NCBI GenBank assembly: GCA_012744295.1
Contig: JAAYIB010000137.1
Span: 1 to 11,854, forward strand
Length of the DNA stretch: 11,854 nt
Origin: Acholeplasmataceae bacterium
Lineage (GTDB): Bacteria > Bacillota > Negativicutes > Acidaminococcales > Acidaminococcaceae
Reading direction: 5' to 3'
Positions 1 through 6,940 of this stretch are shown here, one piece after another. Within the stretch, counting starts at the first letter, position 1; every line of letters starts with the position of its first letter. The notes under the pieces were generated by a model that saw nothing but the letters and a program-made list of their open reading frames with translations, was not told the DNA's origin and did not search any database. A program made the translations under genes and the position numbers.

Positions 1-948
1 AGCCACAGCCCAGCGCGGGTCCTTGCCCGTTGACCCCAGAAGCTCCTGCTGCCAGACCTCATCCACCTTGATTACGACGCCGTCTGTATCATAAGGAAGA
101 ACCGTCTTCAATTTTTCATGCTTTTTAATCAAATTTAGAACTTCTTCTACATTCCTTGCCCGTTGCCAGCCTTCACTGACACGAAATCCGAAGGCCGCCA
201 GCCGCTCCATTGAAACAGAGTGGGAATGCGCGCTGCCGGAACCGACCGCATAGGCAAAAAAACTTAAAGCTCTTTTCTCCGTTATCCTCGGATCCAATTG
301 GCGCAGCGAACCGGCCGCAGCGTTGCGGGGATTGGCAAATTCAGTTTCGCCTGAAGCTATGCGTTCGTTGTTCAAGCGCATAAAAGACCGTCTTGACATG
401 TAAACCTCGCCGCGCACGTCAAGCAGTTCAGGCGGCTTCCTGCCCGACGCTGCCGTTAGAAGAAGCGGTATGCTTCGTATCGTTCGCACGTTTGCGGTAA
501 CGTCTTCTCCGACGGAACCGTCGCCCCTTGTTGCGGCGCGTACCAGGCTTCCCTTCTCGTATATCAGGCTGCAGGCCAGTCCGTCGATCTTCGGCTCAAC
601 CACGTAAGCAACCTCGGTGCCCTGCGGCAAGCCTGCGCGTACCCGTCTGTCAAAGTCCCTGACCTCTTCTTCAGAAAAAACATTGCCAAGACTTAGAAGC
701 GGCGTTAAATGTCTTATTTCCTTGAAACTTGGCGCCACCGCCCCGCCGACCCTCATCGTCGGTGAATCGGAAGTCACAAGTCCCGGATTTTCCTTTTCCA
801 GCTGCTTCAGTTCAGCCACCAGACTGTCATATTCCGCGTCAGATATCTCAGGTCTGTCCAAAACGTAATATAAATGTTCGTGCCGTCTTATCTCCTCACG
901 CAGCTTTTCGATTCTCTCTGACGCCCCGGGCGTAAATAGCTCGTCCAC
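1..948 (-). CDS. ligA: NAD-dependent DNA ligase LigA, N-terminal part (3' end beyond window)
   Basis: LigA seals nicks in duplex DNA using NAD+ as adenylate donor, in replication and repair. I translated the minus strand by hand from 948 to 1 and found 316 uninterrupted codons. The N-terminal Ia region contains HEHLYYVLDRPEISDAEYD (residues 24-41), which binds NMN. The nucleotidyltransferase motif EPKIDGLA follows, with the adenylated lysine at K120. Further motifs are TRGDG (140-144), DVRGEVYM (177-184), FANPRNAAAGSLRQLDP (204-220) and DGVVIKVD (289-296). The frame leaves the window at GKDPRWAVA, just where the family reads on into YKF. About half of a usual ~670-residue LigA is visible; the OB, zinc-finger, HhH and BRCT regions lie off the left edge. 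The start is GTG, chosen because AAGGAGG (957-963) sits 8 nt upstream and the next residues match family N termini. It begins 27 bp after the pcrA stop, so the two are probably co-transcribed. Confidence 0.97.
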   Translation of the reverse strand, partial: MDELFTPGASERIEKLREEIRRHEHLYYVLDRPEISDAEYDSLVAELKQLEKENPGLVTSDSPTMRVGGAVAPSFKEIRHLTPLLSLGNVFSEEEVRDFDRRVRAGLPQGTEVAYVVEPKIDGLACSLIYEKGSLVRAATRGDGSVGEDVTANVRTIRSIPLLLTAASGRKPPELLDVRGEVYMSRRSFMRLNNERIASGETEFANPRNAAAGSLRQLDPRITEKRALSFFAYAVGSGSAHSHSVSMERLAAFGFRVSEGWQRARNVEEVLNLIKKHEKLKTVLPYDTDGVVIKVDEVWQQELLGSTGKDPRWAVA

Positions 949-956
949 CTGCCCTG

Positions 957-963
957 CCTCCTT
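957..963 (-). promoter_or_regulatory. Ribosome binding site of ligA
   Basis: Minus-strand AAGGAGG, 8 nt before the GTG at 948. It is a near-perfect anti-16S match and fixes the non-ATG start of ligA. Confidence 0.8.
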
Positions 964-975
964 CAGACAAAGAAG

Positions 976-3189
976 TTATATCTTTTTCAAAACCGCATAC
1001 TTTGTTAACAAACTGCGAACGCCTTCTCCCGCGAAGGCCACCTTGACTTCCTGGCCATCCGCGCTGTCTTTCGCGCTTACCACCGTACCCTGTCCCCACT
1101 TGGCGTGAACAACCTTGTCGCCGGCTGCAAAGCGTCCGGGGCCCTGTTGACTGCCGGGCTGGGGGGCAAAGGACTTTTTCGGCTTCAGCAGCCAGTTGAT
1201 TTCGCCTGCTTTTTCCTGTTTGCGCCCGCTATCTTCCTGCCAGGACCTTTGTTCAACAGGCTTTTTCTTGACGGTTAGGAGCGCACGCGGTATTTCCTTG
1301 AGAAACCTGGAAGGCGGATACATGACGGTATGGCCGAAAACCATTCTCATCTTTGCACCACTCAGGAACAAGTGCTTTTCAGCCCTTGTTATGCCGACGT
1401 AGCACAAACGCCGTTCCTCCTCTATTTCATCCTCGTCAAACAACGTGCGTTGATGAGGAAACAAACCTTCTTCCATGCCTGCCAGAAAAACTACCGGAAA
1501 TTCCAATCCCTTGGAAGCGTGCAAGGTCATCATGGTTAAGGCATCACCGTCTATCTTTGCGTCATCAATGTCGGCAACGAGAGCCACGTGGCCCAGGAAG
1601 TTTTCCAGGCTGTTTTCTTCCTTGGAGGCTGCAAATTCTCTTGCTACGCTGACGAGCTCCTGCAGGTTGTCAATTCTTCCTTGTGCCTGCACGGTATGCT
1701 CGTTTTCAAGTTCTTCGAGGTAACCGGTTCTGTTCATTACCTCCTGCAGCAAAGCTTCAACCGGCATTTGGGCGGCGATTTCCATCAGGGCAAAAACCGC
1801 CGAGGCCAATTCTTCGAGCTTTGAAACGAAGCGGCTGCTGAGCCCTTTGACCAGCGATGGGTTTGACACTATTTCAAACAGGTTCGCCTCGTTTTCCCTG
1901 GCACAGGCCTGCAGCTTGGCAATAGTTGCGTCACCAATGCCTCGCCGCGGAACGTTGATGATGCGCAAAAGACTCAACGTGTCGTTTGGATTATAAAGCA
2001 CCCTGAGGTATGCCAGAATATCTTTAACTTCCTTGCGGTCATAGAACTTCTGTCCACCAACCATCACGTAGGGCAGACCGCTCTTAATCAGCATCTCTTC
2101 GAAAATTCGCGACTGCGGATTCGTGCGGTAAAGCACGGCCACGTCTCCGAGGCTGACTCTTTCCTCCTTTTGGAGTTCCAGAATCTGCTCCACAACAAAG
2201 CGGGCCTCGTCGCGCTCGTCAACCGCCTGGTAATACGTAATCTGCTTTCCGTTAGGATTTTCCGTCCAAAGCTCCTTAGGCTTGCGGGCGCTGTTGTTTT
2301 CGATGACGGCATTGGCCGCGTCGAGAATAACCTGGGTAGAACGGTAATTCTGCTCAAGCTTGATCACCCTGACTTCCGGATAATCCCGCTCGAAGTCCAG
2401 AATGTTTTGTATGTCTGCACCTCGCCAGCCGTAGATGCTTTGGTCGATATCGCCTACAACGCAAAGGTTGTGATGTTTTTCCGCCAAAAGCTTGGTCAGC
2501 AGATACTGTACGTGGTTAGTGTCCTGGTACTCGTCGACAAGCACGTGGCTGAATTTTTCCTGGTAGCGCCTCCGCACTTCTTCGTCCTTTGTTAACAGAC
2601 GAATTGTTAGAAGCAGCAGGTCGTCGAAATCAAGCGCGTTGTTCAGCAGCAGCTTTTTTTCATAAACACTGTAGATTTCAGCAACCTTCCGGGCATGAAA
2701 GTCTGCGGCCTGGCTTGCAAAAGTCCTTGCGTCAAGCATGACGTTCTTGGCGTTGGAAATCGTGCTTAAAAGGGAAGCGAGAGGGTAATTCTTCTCGTCG
2801 AGGTTCAGTTCCTTCAGCGCTTCCTTCAAAAGGTTCTTGCTGTCGGCATTATCGTAAATCACGAAGTTGGAAGCATAGCCTCCCAGCTTTTCAATCTCCA
2901 TCCGCAGAAAGCGTGCGCAAAAAGCGTGAAATGTGAAAAGCCAGACGTTTTTAGCGGCAGGTCCCACCATACGGTCCACGCGTTTGCGCATTTCTTCCGC
3001 TGCCTTGTTGGTAAAAGTAATGGCCAAAATTTTATAGGGCGGCACCCCTTGCTCCAGTAACCACGCAATACGGCAAGTAAGCGTCTTGGTCTTTCCGGAA
3101 CCGGCGCCGGCCATAATCAGCATAGGGCCCTCGGTCAATTGTACGGCTTCCGCCTGTTCCTTATTCAATCCATGTAAAATTTTATTCAT
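976..3189 (-). CDS. pcrA: ATP-dependent DNA helicase PcrA (UvrD/Rep superfamily 1A)
   Basis: PcrA is a 3'-5' SF1A helicase that unwinds DNA in nucleotide excision repair, rolling-circle replication and removal of RecA filaments. The protein is 737 residues from the chosen start, typical for PcrA. Visible motifs are Walker A GAGSGKT (28-34), Ia ITFTNKAAEEM (about 57-67), Walker B/II VDEYQDTN (218-225), III GDIDQSIYGWRGAD (246-259), IV LEQNYRS (278-284), V MTLHASKGLEFPVVF (554-568) and VI YVGITRAEKHL (597-607). After a basic, Gln-rich linker comes a small C-terminal Tudor-like module (about 687-737, GDKVVHAKWGQGTVV), characteristic of PcrA/UvrD and implicated in RNA polymerase contact. A GTG at 3201 would add four residues, but it overlaps the Shine-Dalgarno GAGGG. 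The ATG at 3189 is therefore preferred. ligA follows 27 bp downstream, the arrangement known from many Firmicutes. Confidence 0.98.
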   Translation of the reverse strand: MNKILHGLNKEQAEAVQLTEGPMLIMAGAGSGKTKTLTCRIAWLLEQGVPPYKILAITFTNKAAEEMRKRVDRMVGPAAKNVWLFTFHAFCARFLRMEIEKLGGYASNFVIYDNADSKNLLKEALKELNLDEKNYPLASLLSTISNAKNVMLDARTFASQAADFHARKVAEIYSVYEKKLLLNNALDFDDLLLLTIRLLTKDEEVRRRYQEKFSHVLVDEYQDTNHVQYLLTKLLAEKHHNLCVVGDIDQSIYGWRGADIQNILDFERDYPEVRVIKLEQNYRSTQVILDAANAVIENNSARKPKELWTENPNGKQITYYQAVDERDEARFVVEQILELQKEERVSLGDVAVLYRTNPQSRIFEEMLIKSGLPYVMVGGQKFYDRKEVKDILAYLRVLYNPNDTLSLLRIINVPRRGIGDATIAKLQACARENEANLFEIVSNPSLVKGLSSRFVSKLEELASAVFALMEIAAQMPVEALLQEVMNRTGYLEELENEHTVQAQGRIDNLQELVSVAREFAASKEENSLENFLGHVALVADIDDAKIDGDALTMMTLHASKGLEFPVVFLAGMEEGLFPHQRTLFDEDEIEEERRLCYVGITRAEKHLFLSGAKMRMVFGHTVMYPPSRFLKEIPRALLTVKKKPVEQRSWQEDSGRKQEKAGEINWLLKPKKSFAPQPGSQQGPGRFAAGDKVVHAKWGQGTVVSAKDSADGQEVKVAFAGEGVRSLLTKYAVLKKI

Positions 3190-3194
3190 TTTTT

Positions 3195-3199
3195 CCCTC
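3195..3199 (-). promoter_or_regulatory. Ribosome binding site deciding the pcrA start
   Basis: Minus-strand GAGGG, 5 nt before the ATG at 3189. The alternative GTG at 3201 lies upstream of and against this site, so translation from there would lack its own Shine-Dalgarno. Confidence 0.6.
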
Positions 3200-3201
3200 A
3201 C

Positions 3202-3353
3202 AAGTTTTTCTGTATAATAAGTACAAGTATAATTTTAGCAGATTTGCCTGTTTCCTTCTAATGCTTTTTTTGCCGCTTTATGTCATAATGTTTTTAATTA
3301 ACGGCAGTATGCCCGGCAAAGGCGGTCTGCCCATAAAGGCAGGAAAAGAAACA
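3202..3353. promoter_or_regulatory. Divergent intergenic region between pcrA and the ttcA-like gene
   Basis: This 150-bp spacer must hold promoters for both directions. The AT-rich part (about 3205-3236) has two direct copies of GTATAAT (3212-3218 and 3227-3233). These read as -10-like boxes on the plus strand and as ATTATAC on the minus strand. On the plus strand TGTCATAAT (3281-3289) resembles an extended -10 and would give a leader of roughly 58 nt before the ATG at 3354. No convincing -35 box is visible for any of them, so the exact promoters are uncertain. The open frame upstream of 3354, starting at 3261, has no ribosome binding site and is taken to be leader. Confidence 0.4.
3341..3344 (+). 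promoter_or_regulatory. Ribosome binding site of the ttcA-like gene
   Basis: AGGA within GGCAGGAAAAG, 9 nt before the ATG at 3354. The in-frame ATGs further upstream (3261, 3309) have no comparable site, which favours the 3354 start. Confidence 0.5.
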
Positions 3354-4154
3354 ATGACGAAGCAAAAACCCTTTGTGCCGGCCAATTTGCTCAGCAAGCT
3401 GTGGCGGGCCCTGATTGAATTTGACATGCTGCAGGCAAATGACAGGATTCTCATCGGCCTTTCCGGGGGCAAGGACAGCATGTTCCTGACTGCGGCGCTC
3501 GCAGAAATACAAAGGCACTCGCCAATACCTTTCGAGGTTGCCTGCTATACTGTCGACGCCATGTTCGACGACTGCTTTCCCGCCGGGGAGCTGCATTCCT
3601 TCTGCGCTGCTTACGGCCTGAAACACTACCATGAAAAGGTCAATGTCAGGGAAGCCTGGCAAAACAAGGGCAACACGCCCTGTTTTACCTGCGCTTATTT
3701 CAGAAGGGCGGCAACCAACCGCAAGGCGTCGGAACTCGGCTGCAACAAGGTGGCCTTGGCGCATCATCACGATGATGCGGTGGAAACCTTCCTGATGAAC
3801 ATACTTGCATCGGGCCAATTGAAGACCTTTCTGCCGGCGACGCCGCTGTCACGTTCCGGCCTGACGGTGCTGCGGCCGCTGCTCTACTACAGGGAAGAGG
3901 AAATTCGCGAAGCAATAGAAATCCTCGGCTTGAAGCCGTTAAAGAATCCCTGCCCCTATGACGGCCGCACCAAAAGAGCGGAAGTCAAGGAACAAATTGC
4001 CGCGCTCTGCGCAGGCATGCCGGAAATATATGCCCATCTTGCCGCCGCAATGCGCTTCTCCTCTGCCGAGGAGCTTTGGCCCCGGCAGCTTTCGCAACAG
4101 GAAATGACATCGAAATTCCGTGCCTTCTGGCACAAAAAGCAGAAAGAACAATAA
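3354..4154 (+). CDS. ttcA: TtcA-family PP-loop ATPase, probable tRNA 2-thiocytidine synthetase
   Basis: TtcA-type enzymes adenylate a tRNA base and replace oxygen with sulfur; in E. coli TtcA makes 2-thiocytidine at position 32 using an Fe-S cluster. The 266-residue product has the N-type ATP pyrophosphatase P-loop LIGLSGGKDSM (33-43). It also has CFTCAYFRR, with the CxxC pair C110/C113, and a third cysteine in NPCPYDGRTKR (C200). This matches the three-cysteine Fe-S ligand pattern of TtcA. ALAHHHDDAVETFLMN (135-149) is the usual PP-loop helix near the active site. TilS, which shares the fold, lacks this CxxC and is longer. The protein is somewhat shorter than E. coli TtcA (about 310 residues). 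The ATG at 3354 was chosen over 3261 because of its ribosome binding site and because family homology begins there. It stands alone, divergent from pcrA and convergent with map. Family assignment is strong; the exact modified base is inferred. Confidence 0.85.
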   Translation: MTKQKPFVPANLLSKLWRALIEFDMLQANDRILIGLSGGKDSMFLTAALAEIQRHSPIPFEVACYTVDAMFDDCFPAGELHSFCAAYGLKHYHEKVNVREAWQNKGNTPCFTCAYFRRAATNRKASELGCNKVALAHHHDDAVETFLMNILASGQLKTFLPATPLSRSGLTVLRPLLYYREEEIREAIEILGLKPLKNPCPYDGRTKRAEVKEQIAALCAGMPEIYAHLAAAMRFSSAEELWPRQLSQQEMTSKFRAFWHKKQKEQ

Positions 4155-4190
4155 CGCTTTGTCTTTTGGACAAGGCGTTATTGTTTTAAT
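4150..4190 (+). terminator. Intrinsic terminator of the ttcA-like gene
   Basis: A 14-bp stem pairs 4150-4163 with 4169-4182. It has one G-U pair, a loop of 5 nt and is followed by GTTTTAAT. The left arm contains the ttcA-like stop codon. It ends just before the map stop at 4186, so it may also slow transcription arriving from map, but the T-tract is poor on that strand. Confidence 0.85.
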
Positions 4191-5052
4191 ACGTAAGGCT
4201 CTCCGCGCCCTTTTCCGTTATAAGCACCGTATGTTCCCATTGTGCCGACGGCATTCCGTCGACGGTCAACGCCGTCCAGTCGTTTGCGGCGTCAATGTAA
4301 ATATCCTTCTTGCCCATGTTAATCATTGGCTCGATTGTGAAAATCATGCCCGGCACCAGGAGCATGCCCGTTTTCTTTTTGCCTACGTGGCAGATAAACG
4401 GTTCCTCGTGAAAATCGATGCCGACGCCGTGACCTCCGAACTCCCTGACCACGCTGTAACCGCGCTTGTGCGCATAGACGCTGATTGCGGCGCCGATGTC
4501 TCCGACAAAGCCCCAGGGCTTGGCGGCGGCAATGCCGAGGCGCAGGCATTCTTTGGTAATGGCGACAAGATCCTTCTTCTTTTTCTCGACATTTCCGATC
4601 AGAAACATCCTCGACGCATCCGAATAATACCCCTTGTAAATTGTGGAAACGTCGACGTTGACAATGTCGCCGCTTTTCAAAATGACGGACTTGTCCGGGA
4701 TGCCGTGACAGACTTCATCATTAACCGAGGTGCAGCAGCTTTTAGGAAAACCCATGAAATTAAGCGGGGCCGGGATTGCTCCGCGTTCTACTGTAAAATC
4801 ATAGACAATCCGGTCAATCTCTTCAGTACTCATGCCCGCGCGTATCAATTGCTCGAGGTGATCCAGAACGCCTGTGTTAATCGCGCAGGAAGCCCTTATT
4901 CCTTCTATCTGTTCAGGTGTTTTGAGCATGGAAAGGTCCGGAACCTCGCAGCCCTTGCTTCTGAATTCCTCTATTTTTTTTTCAATCGGCAGATGACATT
5001 CACTGTGTGCCTTGCCGCTGCCGCACCAGCATGGCAAATTTTTATCCGGCAT
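4186..5052 (-). CDS. map: Methionine aminopeptidase, type I, with N-terminal SEC-C zinc motif
   Basis: Map removes the initiator methionine from nascent cytoplasmic proteins. The 288-residue product has the pita-bread metallopeptidase fold signature with all five metal ligands: D134 (NVDVS), D145 (YSDAS), H208 (GGHGVG), E241 (TIEPM) and E273 (QWEHT). The substrate histidines lie in CHGIP (H116) and DFHEEP (H215). Before the catalytic domain is CWCGSGKAHSECH (8-20), a CxC-x8-CH SEC-C zinc-binding motif. This motif occurs in some Firmicute Map proteins and in SecA, and probably aids ribosome or protein contact. The extension makes it longer than the roughly 250-residue minimal enzyme. The ATG at 5052 is preferred over the GTG at 5070 because the Shine-Dalgarno AAAGGAG lies between them. 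It is monocistronic here, divergent from dedA and convergent with the ttcA-like gene. Confidence 0.97.
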   Translation of the reverse strand: MPDKNLPCWCGSGKAHSECHLPIEKKIEEFRSKGCEVPDLSMLKTPEQIEGIRASCAINTGVLDHLEQLIRAGMSTEEIDRIVYDFTVERGAIPAPLNFMGFPKSCCTSVNDEVCHGIPDKSVILKSGDIVNVDVSTIYKGYYSDASRMFLIGNVEKKKKDLVAITKECLRLGIAAAKPWGFVGDIGAAISVYAHKRGYSVVREFGGHGVGIDFHEEPFICHVGKKKTGMLLVPGMIFTIEPMINMGKKDIYIDAANDWTALTVDGMPSAQWEHTVLITEKGAESLTY

Positions 5053-5059
5053 ACTATTT

Positions 5060-5066
5060 CTCCTTT
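5060..5066 (-). promoter_or_regulatory. Ribosome binding site deciding the map start
   Basis: Minus-strand AAAGGAG, 7 nt before the ATG at 5052. It lies downstream of the competing GTG at 5070, so that GTG cannot use it. Confidence 0.8.
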
Positions 5067-5081
5067 GCACATTATCTATTC

Positions 5082-5090
5082 ATTATAGCA
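5082..5090 (-). promoter_or_regulatory. Extended -10 promoter of map
   Basis: The minus strand reads TGCTATAAT, an exact TGnTATAAT extended -10 element. The expected start point is near 5075, giving a leader of about 22 nt that contains the AAAGGAG site. No good -35 is present 16-18 nt upstream, which is usual for extended -10 promoters. Confidence 0.6.
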
Positions 5091-5119
5091 CTTTTCTTGC
5101 ACTTGCGCTCTCCGTTTTA

Positions 5120-5135
5120 TGTGATAAACTATAAG
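5120..5135 (+). promoter_or_regulatory. Possible promoter of the dedA-threonine aldolase unit
   Basis: TGTGATAAACTATAAG holds two weak -10-like hexamers, GATAAA (with an upstream TG) and TATAAG. TTGCAC (5097-5102) and TTGCGC (5103-5108) are possible -35 boxes, but their spacings are 14, 20 or 21 nt or more, not optimal. A promoter must lie between 5091 and 5162 because the neighbouring gene is divergent; which hexamer is used is unclear. Confidence 0.3.
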
Positions 5136-5162
5136 TTAGCAACCTGTTAGGAAGGAAATCGG

Positions 5163-5828
5163 ATGGATACAATAATAAATTTCGCACAAACACTGTTTTT
5201 TTATTTTACCGAATACGTTATGCACTTTGACCGTTATATGCCGGTTATTATGGAAAATTACGGCTCGCTGATTTATTTCTTGCTTTTTGCCATTATTTTT
5301 TGTGAAACCGGTCTCGTCGTCACGCCTTTTCTGCCGGGCGACTCCTTGCTGTTTGCCTGCGGCGCGCTCGCGGCAACCGCGGGCGGCCTTCATCTGCCGA
5401 CGCTGGTGATCATCTGCCTGACCGCGGCGATTCTTGGTGATGCCTGCAACTACATGATCGGTGAAAAGCTCGGACACGAATTGATTGCCAGGCACAACCG
5501 CCTGATCAAGGCCGAGCATATCGAGAAAGCCCAGCATTTTTATGAGAAACACGGCCACAAGGCCATCTTTCTCGCCCGCTTTGTACCGATTGTAAGAACC
5601 TTCGCTCCGTTTGTCGCCGGCATCGGCAACATGCACTACCGTACCTTCGCTACTTACAACATTGTCGGAGCGGTGGTTTGGGTCGGACTGTTCATAACCA
5701 CGGGCTATTTCTTCGGCAACATGCCCTTCGTCAAGAACTACTTTTCCCACGTAACTTTGGGAATCATCGTTTTTTCAGTGTTGCCAATCGTTTTTGAAAT
5801 TATTAAGGCACGCAGAAAAAGCAATTAG
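5163..5828 (+). CDS. DedA-family (VTT/SNARE-associated domain) membrane protein
   Basis: DedA proteins are polytopic inner-membrane proteins. Some recycle undecaprenyl phosphate or phospholipids across the membrane, and loss of several together disturbs division, envelope stress and pH homeostasis. This 221-residue protein shows the family signatures: ETGLVVTPFLPGDSLLF (48-64), with the acidic residue and PGD loop, and FLARFVPIVRTFAPFVAG (136-153), with arginines R139 and R145. Hydrophobic stretches at about 35-55, 62-72, 80-98, 163-185 and 198-214 fit a DedA topology with two re-entrant loops. The C-terminal KARRKSN is basic, as expected for a cytoplasmic tail. The ATG is supported by AAGGA 6 nt upstream. 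The threonine-aldolase gene starts 21 bp after the stop, so the two are probably one transcript. The transported lipid cannot be read from sequence. Confidence 0.93.
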   Translation: MDTIINFAQTLFFYFTEYVMHFDRYMPVIMENYGSLIYFLLFAIIFCETGLVVTPFLPGDSLLFACGALAATAGGLHLPTLVIICLTAAILGDACNYMIGEKLGHELIARHNRLIKAEHIEKAQHFYEKHGHKAIFLARFVPIVRTFAPFVAGIGNMHYRTFATYNIVGAVVWVGLFITTGYFFGNMPFVKNYFSHVTLGIIVFSVLPIVFEIIKARRKSN

Positions 5829-5849
5829 TTACCGAAAGGAGCTAAACAA

Positions 5850-6884
5850 ATGTACAGCTTTTCCAACGATTACTCGGAAGGCGCGCATCCCATCATTCTG
5901 GAAAGGCTTTCTTCCACCAATATGGATCAGACTGATGTTTACGGGGACGACAGCTATTCGGCGCACGCTGCCGAACTTATCAGGGCGGCCTGCGGCCGTG
6001 AAGATGCCGAAGTGCATTTCTTTCTCGGCGGGACGCAGGCCAACTTTACGATTATCTGTGCCGCCCTTCGTTCCTATCAGGGCGTTTACTCCTCCTCGCT
6101 CGGGCACATCAACACCCATGAGGCGGGCGCAATCGAGCACACGGGGCATAAGGTGCTGGCACTGCCGGCAACAGCGGGCAAACTCACGGCAGCTCAGATT
6201 GAGGAAAGCCATCTGCTTTATCTGAACGACCCGAAACGCGAGCACTGGGTGCAGCCGAAAATGGTCTATGTCTCACACCCGACAGAAGTCGGCACGCTTT
6301 ATTCGCGGCGAGAACTGACGGAACTTGCAGACGTTTGCCGCAAATACGGTCTTTATCTTTACCTTGACGGTGCCCGCCTTGGTTATGCCCTTGCTTCCCC
6401 GGGCAGCGACCTTACTCTCAAAGACATCGCGCAGCTCTGCGACGCCTTTTATATCGGCGGCACAAAGTGCGGCGCCTTGATCGGAGAAGCTGCGGTGCTG
6501 CTTACCCCGGAGCTGAAGACGGACTTTCATACCATAATGAAGCAAAACGGAGCGGTTCTCGCCAAAAGCCGGCTGCTCGGCCTGCAGTTTGAGGCTTTGT
6601 TCACCGACAATCTTTATGAGAAAATCTGCCGGCACGGCATCGACATGGCAATGTGCCTTAAAGAGGGCTTTGCCGCCAAGGGTCTCGCCGTAGTCGCCGA
6701 GTCTTTTACCAACCAGCAATTTCCGATTTTACCCGAAAACATGTACCGGTCATTGCTGCCTATGTATGCCATGGGGTCATGGGAGGTTTACAGCAATGGC
6801 ACGCGGGCCGTGCGCTTCTGTACAAGCTGGGCAACCTCCGAAGAACAGGTCGGGAAGCTTATCCGTGACATCAAGTCTTTTTAA
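5850..6884 (+). CDS. ltaE: Threonine-aldolase-family PLP enzyme (probable low-specificity L-threonine aldolase)
   Basis: Enzymes of this fold-type I PLP family cleave L-threonine or L-allo-threonine to glycine and acetaldehyde in the cytoplasm. The 344-residue product fits the family length. The N terminus has FSNDYSEG and YGDDSYS (31-37). FFLGGTQAN (57-65) is the phosphate-contact loop. HINTHEAGAIEHTGH (87-100) holds the histidine expected to stack on the cofactor ring. LDGARLGYA (172-180) carries the aspartate that contacts the pyridine nitrogen. YIGGTKCGAL (201-210) has the Schiff-base lysine K206. The C-terminal RAVRFCTSWATS resembles the arginine-containing substrate carboxylate site. 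AAAGGAG lies 8 nt before the ATG. It follows dedA by 21 bp and ends in a strong hairpin. A related beta-eliminating lyase or aldolase of different substrate preference is possible; ltaE is a family-level symbol. Confidence 0.88.
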   Translation: MYSFSNDYSEGAHPIILERLSSTNMDQTDVYGDDSYSAHAAELIRAACGREDAEVHFFLGGTQANFTIICAALRSYQGVYSSSLGHINTHEAGAIEHTGHKVLALPATAGKLTAAQIEESHLLYLNDPKREHWVQPKMVYVSHPTEVGTLYSRRELTELADVCRKYGLYLYLDGARLGYALASPGSDLTLKDIAQLCDAFYIGGTKCGALIGEAAVLLTPELKTDFHTIMKQNGAVLAKSRLLGLQFEALFTDNLYEKICRHGIDMAMCLKEGFAAKGLAVVAESFTNQQFPILPENMYRSLLPMYAMGSWEVYSNGTRAVRFCTSWATSEEQVGKLIRDIKSF

Positions 6885-6896
6885 TCATAACAGGCA

Positions 6897-6940
6897 AAAA
6901 CCGTAACGGCGTTTTCACACGCCGTTACGGTTTTCTATTT
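6897..6940. terminator. Bidirectional intrinsic terminator between convergent genes
   Basis: A perfect 16-bp stem pairs 6897-6912 with 6919-6934 around a 6-nt loop. It has an A-run on the left and TTTTCTATTTTT on the right, so it works as a hairpin plus U-tract on both strands. It sits 12 bp after the aldolase stop and abuts the DMT transporter stop at 6935, ending both transcripts. Confidence 0.93.

Noticed and set aside
3309..3345. Short GGCA/TGCC repeats before the ttcA-like start as a possible riboswitch or attenuator
   Set aside because: The stems are only about 4 bp with no conserved riboswitch core, so they are not distinguishable from chance.
3261..3353. Longer N terminus for the ttcA-like protein from ATG at 3261 or 3309
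   Set aside because: Neither ATG has a Shine-Dalgarno site, the added residues look like neither a signal peptide nor a family N terminus, and a promoter-like sequence lies in this stretch.
3294..3818. A 174-codon minus-strand frame over the ttcA-like gene
   Set aside because: It runs opposite the P-loop and CxxC motifs of the real gene, with no ribosome binding site and no recognisable domain.
4120..5088. A 322-codon open frame on the plus strand across the map gene
   Set aside because: It is antisense to a fully recognisable map gene with all metal ligands, has no family resemblance and crosses the ttcA-like terminator. It is a shadow of GC-biased codon use.
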